A DNA stretch of 64,000 nt from Burkholderia paludis (GTDB lineage Bacteria; Pseudomonadota; Gammaproteobacteria; Burkholderiales; Burkholderiaceae): assembly GCF_000732615.1 (NCBI RefSeq), contig NZ_JPGL01000055.1, positions 1 through 64,000 of the forward strand, in the 5' to 3' direction. The notes below the pieces were generated by a model. That model was not told the DNA's origin and searched no databases. It saw only the letters and a program-made list of their open reading frames with translations. Shown one piece after another: positions 9,576 through 16,807 of this stretch; the first letter of the stretch is position 1; each line of letters opens with the position of its first letter. The position numbers were made by a program, and so were the translations under genes.

Positions 9576-9686
9576 GAGGGATTCTCTCTATTTCCGAAAC
9601 TCAATTTCAATTTTGTTGGTATTGTAGGACTATTGTCAAAAGATGCATGTTCCGCGGGCGAACCGGTCACTGGATGATATTTTACG

Positions 9687-9747
9687 GGTTCACCCTTGGT
9701 TTATTAGGAAAACGCTCAAATGAGCGTTGCTGAAAAGTGCGTGAACC
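9687..9747. promoter_or_regulatory. Nested palindromes upstream of the IclR gene
   Basis: An inner palindrome, AACGCTCA-AA-TGAGCGTT (9711-9728), sits almost concentrically within an outer pair GGTTCAC (9687-9693) and GTGAACC (9741-9747). Nothing here codes. The arrangement suggests a protein-binding site, perhaps autoregulation by the IclR protein encoded below it. It also lies just upstream of the candidate small-RNA promoter, so it could control that transcript instead. No experimental motif is matched. Confidence 0.4.
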
Positions 9748-9761
9748 GGTGCAAATACCGC

Positions 9762-9790
9762 TTGACTTGTCGGGCGGAAACGGAAAGAAT
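9762..9790 (+). promoter_or_regulatory. Sigma-70 type promoter for candidate small RNA
   Basis: TTGACT (9762-9767), a 17-bp spacer, and AAGAAT (9785-9790) give a good -35 and an acceptable -10. The expected transcription start is near 9797. It points into a region with no reading frame that ends at a clear intrinsic terminator. Confidence 0.45.
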
Positions 9791-9796
9791 GTCTCA

Positions 9797-9923
9797 CGTT
9801 TTCGAAACATCGTTTCAGGAGTTTAACCGGCAACGGTGTTTCGCGCAGTCTCTCAGGTTCTAGCACGGCCCTCGGAATGGCTAGAACTTTTTTAGCGCCA
9901 CGGTCTCCGTGGCGCTTTTTTTT
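9797..9923 (+). ncRNA. Candidate intergenic small RNA
   Basis: About 127 nt between the IclR gene and the PhoX-like gene, transcribed opposite to both. Readable structure: a small hairpin GAAAC-ATC-GTTTC (about 9804-9816), an 8-bp perfect stem GTTCTAGC (9857-9864) / GCTAGAAC (9880-9887) directly followed by six T, and then the terminator hairpin with eight T. Two successive stem plus U-run elements are typical of Hfq-dependent small RNAs. There is no open frame with a ribosome-binding site. I do not recognise it as a named family; an attenuator or the 3' end of another transcript remains possible. Confidence 0.5.
9894..9923 (+). terminator. Rho-independent terminator
   Basis: AGCGCCACGG (9894-9903) pairs with CCGTGGCGCT (9907-9916) across a 3-nt loop, followed by T at 9916-9923. 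It works only for plus-strand transcription, because the minus direction lacks a U-run after the stem. No plus-strand protein gene precedes it, which is a main reason for proposing the small RNA. Confidence 0.85.
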
Positions 9924-10046
9924 GCCTGTTTTACCGCGCATCCGCCCGGACGCGTCAGACCCGCATTATCCCCCGATCGTTGCAAACACCCGTTCGAACC
10001 CGCGCGGCGCATGCCGGCATGTACGGTTCGTGCGATTCGCGCGCGC

Positions 10047-10081
10047 AAAAAAAAGCGCGACACCCGCACTGGGCATCGCGC
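10047..10081 (-). terminator. Rho-independent terminator after the PhoX-like gene
   Basis: Read on the minus strand: GCGCGA, a 15-nt loop region, TCGCGC, then eight T (plus-strand A run 10047-10054). It lies about 100 bp beyond the stop of the PhoX-like gene and should end that transcript. Confidence 0.65.
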
Positions 10082-10182
10082 ATGAAACGGCGTGGAGCGC
10101 CGACGAATGAACGGTGATGAAGAAAGTGGCGGCCGGCGAGGTCCGGCCGGCCAGCGGAGGCGGGCCTCCTCGCGCGATCCGG

Positions 10183-12147
10183 TCAGGCCTTCACGAGCTT
10201 GATGCCGGTCTGCTCGGCGGTCAGGTAGCCGACGCTCGCGCCGAAGCGGTCCTTGAAGTTCGCGCGCACGAGCGGATCGAGCGTCGGCTTGACCTTGTCG
10301 TGCAGCGGCGACTCCCAGTCGCCCGCATGCTGGAAGTTGCTCATGATGTAGGTCCAGCCGTTGATCTCGTCGACCGCGTGCAGGCCGGTCGATTCCGCGC
10401 CGGCCGGACACGACAGCACGCGCACGAGCGACTTCGTGTCGACGTTGTAGGCCCACAGGAAGTTGTTCACGTGCATGCCCGAGTCTTCGCCGATGAAGAG
10501 CGTGCGCAGCTTTTCGGAGTACTTCAGGTTGTCGGGGTTCGCGATCTTGTCCGGGTTCGCGAGGTTGCCGAGCCCGTCGGCCGCGGCGAGATCCTCGCCG
10601 ACGAGCGCGGCAGGCGCGCCCATGTCGACCGGCACCCACTCGCTGTCGATCGCGCCGCCCGTCGTGTCGCGCTGGCTGCCCTTCAGGTTCAGCGCGTAGA
10701 CGGCGCCCGCCGCGATCTTCTTGTCGACCGCGACGTCGCGCGATACGGCGTTGCCCTTGACCATCGACGTCTCGATTCGCGACATCGCGGTGTAGACGAT
10801 CTTGTCCTTCGCGTTCACGGTCGTGCCTTCGAGCTTCGTGAAGCCCATGCTGCCGCCGAGCAGCGCCGCGTAGCGGTGTGTCTCGAGGAACGCGGCGGCC
10901 TTTTCCATCCCCGGCTTCACGCGCATCCAGTTGAACTTGCCGCCGAAGTGGATCTTCGTAAAGCCCGGATCGTTCGGGTCGGTGGTCGTCAGGTCCATGA
11001 TGTCCGACGCCTTCAGCGTGTTCGCGAGCGTTTCGATTTCGCCGCTCGTCGCGTGGCCGATCCGGATCCACGTCAGCGTCGCGGTGCCTGCGCCGGCGGA
11101 CGACGTCTGCGCCCACTTCGCGACGTACAGCGTGCCGGCCGACAGGTCGGCCGCCTTGTCGGCGACGAACATGAACAGGCCGCCGTTGGTGGCGTCGTCA
11201 CCCATCATCACGGTGCGCTGGTCCGGCATCACCTGGATCAGTTCGTGCGAGATGCGGCCGAGGCAGTAGTGCTTCTTCACGGTGCCCGTGCCGTCCGGAT
11301 TCACGGTGATCTCGGGCAGGTGGCCGTAGTGGTAGGGGTTCGCCTTCGTTTCGTCGCCGAACGTGTTCTTGCTGAACGCCTTGAACTGCGCGTCGGTAGC
11401 GACCTTCGTCGCGTCCGGCTCGTATTCCTCGCTCGACAGATGCGTGCCCCACGGCGACAGGCTCGCGCCGCAGGTGATCCACAGGCCGTGCGCCTTCGAC
11501 GTGTCGACGTTGTGATACTTGACGACCTTCAGCGCGCCGTTGGCCGGATCCTGATCGAGCGTCAGCACCGCGATCGGCGAAGGCAGCTGCCCGTACTGCG
11601 ATGCGCTGGCCTGATCGCGCGTCGTGTATTCGAACTGCACGACCGCGAACACCGTATTGCCTTTCACGCCGGGCACGTTCGCGTTCTTCAGCGTGAGCAG
11701 CGAACTGCCGTCAGGGCAGTCGGAATAGAACTGGCGCTCCTTGCCGGGCACCGAACGGTCGATGATCGGCTGGTTGTTGATGTCGTAGTAGCCGCCCGCG
11801 AGCGTCGTGCCGCCCTTGCCGTCCGGCAGCAGGTCGCCCGTCACGAAGAACGGCCGGTACGCCAGCTTGAAGTTGCGCGTCGAGCCATCCGAAAAGGACA
11901 CCGACAGCGTCGAGCCGACCGTCGTCGTCGCCATGGCGGCCGCGTTGTCGAGCGTGGGCGCGGCCATCGCCGAGAACGCTGCCGACGTGTAGGCGGCGGC
12001 CACCGGGGCCGGCGTCGACGCCGGATTGTCGTCGCCGCCGCAACCCGTCAGCAGGGCCGGCAGCGCGAGACCGGAAAGGGGAAGCATCGGCGCACCGGCG
12101 AGGATCTTCAGGGCCTGACGACGGGAAGCATTGGGCAACGCGGGCAT
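10183..12147 (-). CDS. PhoX/DUF839-family Tat-exported protein
   Basis: A 654-residue protein related to PhoX alkaline phosphatases (DUF839), which are calcium/iron-dependent phosphomonoesterases or their non-enzymatic relatives. The start at 12147 gives an N terminus with a twin-arginine motif (SRRQALKILAG), a hydrophobic stretch and a lipobox-like LLTGC at about residues 29-33, so a Tat-secreted lipoprotein is likely. The body has family landmarks such as HGLWITCGASLSPWGTHLSSEEYEPD, LGRISHEL and GEDSGMHVNNFLWAY, where acidic and Cys residues bind metals in PhoX. The substrate is unknown and no convincing Pho box lies upstream. Confidence 0.85.
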   Translation of the reverse strand: MPALPNASRRQALKILAGAPMLPLSGLALPALLTGCGGDDNPASTPAPVAAAYTSAAFSAMAAPTLDNAAAMATTTVGSTLSVSFSDGSTRNFKLAYRPFFVTGDLLPDGKGGTTLAGGYYDINNQPIIDRSVPGKERQFYSDCPDGSSLLTLKNANVPGVKGNTVFAVVQFEYTTRDQASASQYGQLPSPIAVLTLDQDPANGALKVVKYHNVDTSKAHGLWITCGASLSPWGTHLSSEEYEPDATKVATDAQFKAFSKNTFGDETKANPYHYGHLPEITVNPDGTGTVKKHYCLGRISHELIQVMPDQRTVMMGDDATNGGLFMFVADKAADLSAGTLYVAKWAQTSSAGAGTATLTWIRIGHATSGEIETLANTLKASDIMDLTTTDPNDPGFTKIHFGGKFNWMRVKPGMEKAAAFLETHRYAALLGGSMGFTKLEGTTVNAKDKIVYTAMSRIETSMVKGNAVSRDVAVDKKIAAGAVYALNLKGSQRDTTGGAIDSEWVPVDMGAPAALVGEDLAAADGLGNLANPDKIANPDNLKYSEKLRTLFIGEDSGMHVNNFLWAYNVDTKSLVRVLSCPAGAESTGLHAVDEINGWTYIMSNFQHAGDWESPLHDKVKPTLDPLVRANFKDRFGASVGYLTAEQTGIKLVKA

Positions 12148-12306
12148 GTGGAGTCCAGTTTCAGTTGTTGGAAGAATGGCCTTCGCGAAGCAGGCGAACA
12201 GCAAGCTTCGAGAAGGCAAATTGAAAACTGGACGGAAGTGTAAGGACGCTGGATGAAAGTTTTTTGAATTGAAAACGTAATGATGCTTCGGATGTTCGTC
12301 AGGTGC

Positions 12307-13500
12307 TCAATCGCGCTCGGGGGTTGCCGAGATGCGATGGATCGACAGGTCCGCGCCGTCGAATTCGGCTTCGCGGTCGAGGCGCAGTCCGACGGTCGCT
12401 TTCAGCGCGCCGTAGACGAGCGTGCCGCCCGCGGTCGCGATCACGATGCCGCCGAGCGTGCCGACGAGTTGCGACATGAACGACACGCCGCCGAGCCCGC
12501 CGAGCGCGGGCAGGCCGAACACGCCGGCCGCCAGGCCGCCGAGCGCGCCGCACATGCCGTGCAGCGGCCACACGCCGAGCACGTCGTCGATGCGCCATCT
12601 GTTCTGCACGCAGGTGAACATCGCGACGAACAGCGCACCGGCCGCCGCGCCGGTGACCAGCGCGCCGATCGGGTGCATCACGTCGGAGCCCGCGCACACC
12701 GCGACGAGGCCCGCGAGCGGCCCGTTGTAGGTGAAGCCCGGATCGTTGCGGCCGGCCATCCACGCGGCGAGCGTGCCGCCGACCATCGCCATCAGCGAGT
12801 TCACGGCGACGAGGCCGCTGATCTTGTCGAGCGTCTGCGCGCTCATCACGTTGAAGCCGAACCAGCCGACCGCGAGCACCCACGCACCGAGCGCGAGGAA
12901 CGGGATGTTCGACGGCGGGTGCGCGGCAATCCGGCCGTCCTTCGCATAGCGGCCATGGCGTGCCCCGAGCAGCAGCACCGCCGGCAGCGCGACCCAGCCG
13001 CCGAACGCATGCACGACGACGGAGCCCGCGAAATCGTGGAACGGCGCGCCGAACGCATGCGTGAGCCAGGCCTGCACGCCGAACCGTTCGTTCCAGGCGA
13101 TTCCCTCGAAGAACGGGTAGATGAAGCCGACGATGATCAGCGTCGCGACGAGCTGCGGGTTGAACTTCGCGCGCTCGGCGATACCGCCGGACACGATCGC
13201 GGGAATCGCCGCGGCGAAGGTCAGCAGGAAGAAGAAGCGCACGAGCGCGTAACCGCTGTGCTGCGACAGCGTGCCGATGTCGTCGAAGAATTCGACGCCG
13301 TACGCGATGGTGTAGCCGATGAAGAAGTACGCGAGCGTCGACACGGAGAAGTCGACCAGGATCTTCACGAGCGCGTTGACCTGGTTCTTCTTGCGGACCG
13401 TGCCCAACTCGAGGAATGCGAAGCCCGCGTGCATCGCGAGCACCATGACGGCGCCGATCAACAGGAACAGTGTATCGACGCCGGATTTCAGACCATCCAT
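12307..13500 (-). CDS. amt: Ammonium transporter (Amt/AmtB family)
   Basis: A 397-residue, eleven-helix ammonium channel. The conserved pore features are visible: Asp and first His in HDFAGSVVVHAFGGW, and the second His in GVWPLHGMCGALGG. The N terminus (DTLFLLIGAVMVLAMHAGFAFLELG) is canonical. No long signal peptide is present, and the cytoplasmic tail is short. No glnK/glnB gene lies next to it, unlike the usual glnK-amtB pair. A sigma-54 type promoter 36 bp upstream indicates expression under nitrogen limitation. The ribosome-binding site AAGGAAG precedes the ATG. Confidence 0.94.
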   Translation of the reverse strand: MDGLKSGVDTLFLLIGAVMVLAMHAGFAFLELGTVRKKNQVNALVKILVDFSVSTLAYFFIGYTIAYGVEFFDDIGTLSQHSGYALVRFFFLLTFAAAIPAIVSGGIAERAKFNPQLVATLIIVGFIYPFFEGIAWNERFGVQAWLTHAFGAPFHDFAGSVVVHAFGGWVALPAVLLLGARHGRYAKDGRIAAHPPSNIPFLALGAWVLAVGWFGFNVMSAQTLDKISGLVAVNSLMAMVGGTLAAWMAGRNDPGFTYNGPLAGLVAVCAGSDVMHPIGALVTGAAAGALFVAMFTCVQNRWRIDDVLGVWPLHGMCGALGGLAAGVFGLPALGGLGGVSFMSQLVGTLGGIVIATAGGTLVYGALKATVGLRLDREAEFDGADLSIHRISATPERD

Positions 13501-13536
13501 GCCGTGGCTTCCTTGCGCAAAAAACGGGCAAGGAAC

Positions 13537-13551
13537 GCAAGTATCGAGCCA
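13537..13551 (-). promoter_or_regulatory. Sigma-54 (-24/-12) promoter of amt
   Basis: Read on the minus strand, TGGCTCGATACTTGC has GG and GC separated by exactly 10 bp, as in the consensus TGGCAC-N5-TTGC. The GC lies 36 bp before the amt start codon. Loose GCAC half-sites further upstream (plus strand about 13578-13620) could bind NtrC but are not strong. Confidence 0.65.
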
Positions 13552-13764
13552 ACCTGGTGAACGACTGCGTGAAATTGGTGCTCAGGCAATGCGCGATGCG
13601 GCATTCCGGTGAATCGTGCACGGGATCGGGGCGCTCCCGGCATGAGGCGGGCGCCGTGCCGGGTGCCCGCGCGTGGTGCGGCAGGTACGGAACTGGTGCG
13701 TGAACGGGCGCGGGCGCCGCGGCGTGGTGCGCGATGGTGCGCCATCACGCACCGATCTGGCGCG

Positions 13765-14100
13765 TCAGTAGCGGGCGAACAGTGGCTGCGGCCGGCGCAG
13801 CCGCAGCGCGCACGCCGACCAATAGGCCGCGACGGTCGACAGCCCCAGCGCGGCGAATGCGAGGGCGGCGAAGCCTGCAAGCGACTGGCCGTCGCCGTCG
13901 GGGCCGAGGATGCCTTCCGCCACGATCAGCGCGGCTGTCCAGAAGCCGATTATGGCCTGCGTGAGCAGGCGGGCGCATGCGACGCGGCGCGGGCGCCCGG
14001 ATTCGGCCAGACGGCGCGCCGATGGCGGGCGCAGGCACAGGAACAGGGTGGCTGCGAGCAGCGCGGCGAGGGCGATGAACCAGTCGATGAGGAAAGCCAT
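13765..14100 (-). CDS. Small integral membrane protein, unknown function
   Basis: A 111-residue protein with about four hydrophobic segments (AFLIDWFIALAALLAATLFL; LLTQAIIGFWTAALIVAEGIL; SLAGFAALAFAALGLSTVAAY) linked by Arg-rich loops. The start at 14100 places the first helix at the N terminus; an upstream in-frame start would add an unlikely 26-residue leader. No family is recognised. It lies alone between amt and a divergent lipoprotein gene. Confidence 0.6.
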   Translation of the reverse strand: MAFLIDWFIALAALLAATLFLCLRPPSARRLAESGRPRRVACARLLTQAIIGFWTAALIVAEGILGPDGDGQSLAGFAALAFAALGLSTVAAYWSACALRLRRPQPLFARY

Positions 14101-14293
14101 GAGAAAAAAGGGACACGTATGAAGCGGGTTGAAGCATGCCCACTTTAGTGTCATCGCACCTGCGATTAAATCAGACAAATCCGAAATTGGAAGGTATTTT
14201 TAATGTGCCGGCGACATTGGGCCCGTTTCAGAGGCGGTATCATCGACACTGGTACAACTACGAGGTCGTGTCACGCACGGCTGGAGATTGTTG

Positions 14294-14722
14294 ATGAAGA
14301 TGAAGATGTCGCGGGCGCGTCGCGTGCCCGGGTCCCTGCTGGCCGCTGCGGCCGCCGGCGCGTTGCTGTTGCTCGCCGGCTGCGAGAAGTCCGCCACGCC
14401 GGTGGCGCAACCCGATACGGCCGCCAGCGCGGCCGCCGATGCCGCGGACCATGCGGCCAAGGCGCTCGACCAGATGGCGAGCACCGTCAACCAGCAGCTC
14501 AACGCCGCGAAGGCCGGCATCGCGTCCGCGGCGTCGGCCGTGCCGCCGTTGTCCGCGAGCGGCCTCGCGTCGGCGGCGCAGGCGCAGATCGACGCGACGG
14601 CTTCCGCGGTCGTCGCGCACGCGGCTTCCGAAGCCGGCGCGAAGATCGCGGAAGCCGGCAAGAAGCTCCAGCAGTGGAGCCAGCAGAACGCCGCGGGCGC
14701 CAAGCCCGCGAGCGGCGAGTAA
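14294..14722 (+). CDS. Alanine-rich putative lipoprotein
   Basis: A 142-residue exported protein. A basic N terminus (KMKMSRARR), a hydrophobic core and the lipobox LLLAGC (about residues 25-30) predict a lipoprotein. The mature part is very rich in Ala, Ser and Gln with heptad-like spacing (AKALDQMASTVNQQLNAAKAGIASAA), so it is probably helical or coiled-coil. I use the ATG at 14294 instead of the TTG six bases upstream. Function unknown; it is 90 bp upstream of the Rrf2 gene but separated by that gene's operator. Confidence 0.7.
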   Translation: MKMKMSRARRVPGSLLAAAAAGALLLLAGCEKSATPVAQPDTAASAAADAADHAAKALDQMASTVNQQLNAAKAGIASAASAVPPLSASGLASAAQAQIDATASAVVAHAASEAGAKIAEAGKKLQQWSQQNAAGAKPASGE

Positions 14723-14746
14723 CGCGGACTTGCATGATCCGCTAAA

Positions 14747-14765
14747 TGTAATTATAGTAGTTACA
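14747..14765. promoter_or_regulatory. Rrf2-type operator, copy 1
   Basis: TGTAATTATAGTAGTTACA: arms TGTAA and TTACA with a 9-bp spacer. It lies 48 bp upstream of the Rrf2 regulator start. The same 19-bp architecture recurs at 15361-15379 before the next gene, implying one regulator acts at both places. Confidence 0.7.
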
Positions 14766-14812
14766 CATGTCGCCGGCCGCGGGATGGGCCGGCGTCGACG
14801 AGTGAGTCAGGA

Positions 14813-15268
14813 ATGAATACCAGCAGCCGGTTCGCGTTTGCCGTCCACGTGCTCGCCTTGCTGTCGATGCAGGAAGGGGTGCCGCTGTCGTCCGACATCA
14901 TCGCGGGCAGCGTGAACACGAATCCGGCGCTGATCCGCCGGCTGTTGTCGATGCTCGCGGCGGCCGGGCTGACCACGTCGCAACTGGGCGCGGGCGGCGG
15001 TGCGCTGCTGGCGCGCGAGCCGGGCGAGATCACGCTGTTCGACGTCTATCGCGCGGTCGACGATGCGCAACTGTTCGCGCTGCACCGCGAGGCGCCGAAT
15101 CCCGCGTGCCTGGTCGGCCGGCATATCCAGGGCGCGCTGATCGGCTATATCGGCGACGCGCAGCGTGCAATGGAGGCCTCGCTCGCAACGCGCACGCTGG
15201 CGGACGTCACGGCCGACATGCTGGATTGCGAGCAGCGCACGCAGCACGCGACGCAGGCCGGCGGATAG
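14813..15268 (+). CDS. Rrf2-family transcriptional regulator (YwnA type)
   Basis: A 151-residue Rrf2 winged-helix repressor. The N-terminal HTH includes VPLSSDIIAGSVNTNPALIRRLLSML and the wing LGAGGGALLAREPGEITLFDVYRAV. The three-Cys Fe-S cluster motif of IscR/NsrR is absent; only Cys99 (NPACLVG) and Cys139 are present, so any sensing would be by thiol chemistry rather than an iron-sulfur cluster. It is followed by an NAD(P)-dependent oxidoreductase, and both genes have the same palindrome upstream, so autoregulation plus control of the oxidoreductase is the simple reading. Confidence 0.88.
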   Translation: MNTSSRFAFAVHVLALLSMQEGVPLSSDIIAGSVNTNPALIRRLLSMLAAAGLTTSQLGAGGGALLAREPGEITLFDVYRAVDDAQLFALHREAPNPACLVGRHIQGALIGYIGDAQRAMEASLATRTLADVTADMLDCEQRTQHATQAGG

Positions 15269-15360
15269 CCGGTGGCGGCAGGCAGGGCAGGAAGCCGGGC
15301 GGCGCGCATGCGCGGCGGCCGGCGCAACAGGGGCTTTGCCCCGTTTTTTTCGACCTTTTG

Positions 15361-15379
15361 TGTAATTAATTCGGTTACA
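15361..15379. promoter_or_regulatory. Rrf2-type operator, copy 2
   Basis: TGTAATTAATTCGGTTACA, with the same arms and spacer as the copy at 14747-14765. It sits 23 bp before the oxidoreductase ATG, next to its ribosome-binding site (TGGAGA), a location suited to repression. Confidence 0.7.
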
Positions 15380-15402
15380 TTTTTTCTTTCTGGAGAATCG
15401 AC

Positions 15403-16044
15403 ATGACGCAACGTACCTTGAATATCGCGCTGTTCGGCGCCACCGGCACGATCGGCTCGCGCATCGCGGCGGAAGCCGTGCGACGCGGCCATCGCGTGAC
15501 CGCGTTGTCGCGCCGTCCCGGCGCGGCCGGCGACGGCATCGCCGTGCAGGCGGCCGACCTGTCCGACGCGGCCAGCATCGCGGCCGCGCTGCCGGGCCAT
15601 GACGTCGTCGCAAGCGCGTACGGCCCGAAGCAGGAAGACGCGGCGAAGATCGTCGCGGCCGCGAAGGCGCTGGTTGCCGGCGTGCGCCAGGCGGGCCTGA
15701 AGCGCCTGGTCGTGGTGGGCGGCGCCGGTTCGCTCGAAGTCGCGCCCGGCAAGCAGCTGGTGGACGGCGAGGGCTTCCCGGAAGCGTACAAGGCAGTCGC
15801 GCTCGCGCATCGCGACGCGTTCGACTACCTGAAGACGGTCGGCGATCTCGACTGGACGTTCTTCGCGCCGGCTGCGCTGATCGCGCCGGGCGAACGCACG
15901 GGCACGTTCCGCACCGGCGTCGGCAAGCTGATCGTGGATGCGCAGGGCAACAGCAAGATCTCCGCGGAAGACTACGCGATCGCGTTCGTCGACGCGCTCG
16001 AGCAGGGCAGCTTCGTGCGCGAGATCGCGACGGCCGCGTATTGA
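15403..16044 (+). CDS. NAD(P)H-binding oxidoreductase (atypical SDR/NmrA-like)
   Basis: A 213-residue Rossmann-fold protein. It starts with the nucleotide-binding motif FGATGTIGSRI (Gly12, Gly15, Gly18) and keeps the atypical-SDR middle (VVVGGAGSLEVAPGKQLVD) and the DWTFFAPAALIAPGERTG region. It lacks the classical YxxxK pair in usual spacing. Relatives act as quinone or flavin reductases or redox sensors. The Rrf2 gene and shared operator upstream suggest induction by oxidative, electrophilic or quinone stress; this is inference. Confidence 0.85.
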   Translation: MTQRTLNIALFGATGTIGSRIAAEAVRRGHRVTALSRRPGAAGDGIAVQAADLSDAASIAAALPGHDVVASAYGPKQEDAAKIVAAAKALVAGVRQAGLKRLVVVGGAGSLEVAPGKQLVDGEGFPEAYKAVALAHRDAFDYLKTVGDLDWTFFAPAALIAPGERTGTFRTGVGKLIVDAQGNSKISAEDYAIAFVDALEQGSFVREIATAAY

Positions 16045-16241
16045 GCGGCACACCGGCCGGCGGCGTACGTGCGCCGGAGCGGTCGCGGCGTGCGGGCCGC
16101 CCGGTGCGGCCACTTCGGGCGATTCCACCCTGACGGGCGGTGTCGCCCGATCGGTTTGGCGCGAGCGGCGTGCCGGATCGGTGTTTATCCCGGTCGACGC
16201 GGCGAGGCGGTTTTCATATTGTTCCCCGTTGTGCAGGATGC

Positions 16242-16258
16242 ATAGAATAAATTTCTAT
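16242..16258. promoter_or_regulatory. Palindrome upstream of the Lrp-type gene
   Basis: ATAGAATAAATTTCTAT, with perfect 6-bp arms and a 5-bp AT-rich centre, 19 bp before the start codon. Lrp/AsnC proteins bind such imperfect AT-rich palindromes of about 15 bp, often to repress their own gene. The first half ATAGAAT could also serve as a -10 hexamer. Confidence 0.5.
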
Positions 16259-16276
16259 CGACGAGGGACTGGGGAA

Positions 16277-16747
16277 ATGGACGCCATCGATCGCAAGCTG
16301 CTGGAGTTGCTGCAGGCGGATGCCACACTGCCGATCGCGGAACTGGCGCAGCGCGTGAACCTGTCGCAGACGCCGTGCTGGAAGCGCGTGCAGCGGCTCA
16401 AGGAAAGCGGCGCGATTCGCGCACAGGTCGCGCTATGCGATCCGCGCAAGCTCGGGGTCGGCACCACCGTGTTCGTCGCGATCCGCACGAACCAGCACAC
16501 CGAGGAATGGGCGCAGCGTTTCACGCAGGCGGTGCGCGACATGCCGGAAGTGGTCGAGGTGTATCGAATGAGCGGCGAGACCGACTACCTGCTGCGCGTC
16601 GTGGTGGCCGGCATCGACGATTACGACCGCGTCTACAAGCAACTGATTCGCGCGGTGCCGTTGTTCGATGTCAGCTCGTCGTTCGCGATGGAGCAGATCA
16701 AGTATTCGACCGCGCTGCCCGTGCGCGATCTCGCCGAGCCGGCGTAG
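16277..16747 (+). CDS. Lrp/AsnC-family transcriptional regulator
   Basis: A 156-residue protein: N-terminal HTH (DRKLLELLQADATLPIAELAQRVNLSQTPCWKRVQRL) and a C-terminal RAM/ligand-binding domain (about 65-145) with MPEVVEVYRMSGETDYLLRVVVAGIDDYDRVYKQLI, the segment that forms the amino-acid pocket and dimer interface. Full family length. The start at 16277 is used because the upstream frame extension is non-coding in character. The regulated target is unknown. A palindrome directly upstream suggests autoregulation. It converges on the iron ABC operon. Confidence 0.92.
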   Translation: MDAIDRKLLELLQADATLPIAELAQRVNLSQTPCWKRVQRLKESGAIRAQVALCDPRKLGVGTTVFVAIRTNQHTEEWAQRFTQAVRDMPEVVEVYRMSGETDYLLRVVVAGIDDYDRVYKQLIRAVPLFDVSSSFAMEQIKYSTALPVRDLAEPA

Positions 16748-16760
16748 CGGGGCGGCGGCG

Positions 16761-16783
16761 CGGCACGGACGCAACCCGTGCCG
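16761..16783. terminator. Hairpin between convergent lrp-type gene and iron ABC operon
   Basis: CGGCACGG (16761-16768) pairs with CCGTGCCG (16776-16783), loop 7 nt. It sits in the 60-bp convergent gap. There is no U-run on either strand, so it is at best a weak or factor-assisted terminator. Confidence 0.35.
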
Positions 16784-16807
16784 GGCGACGCGGGCGGCGG
16801 TGCGGCG

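Noticed and set aside
9625..9650. TTGACA and TACAAT on the minus strand as a promoter for the IclR gene
   Set aside because: They are only about 8 bp apart, far from the 16-18 bp needed, so they cannot be a -35/-10 pair; another promoter must be used.
12160..12300. Possible Pho box (CTTTCAT on the minus strand) before the PhoX-like gene
   Set aside because: The first half-site is good but the second half-site 11 bp later matches poorly, so PhoB control is not supported.
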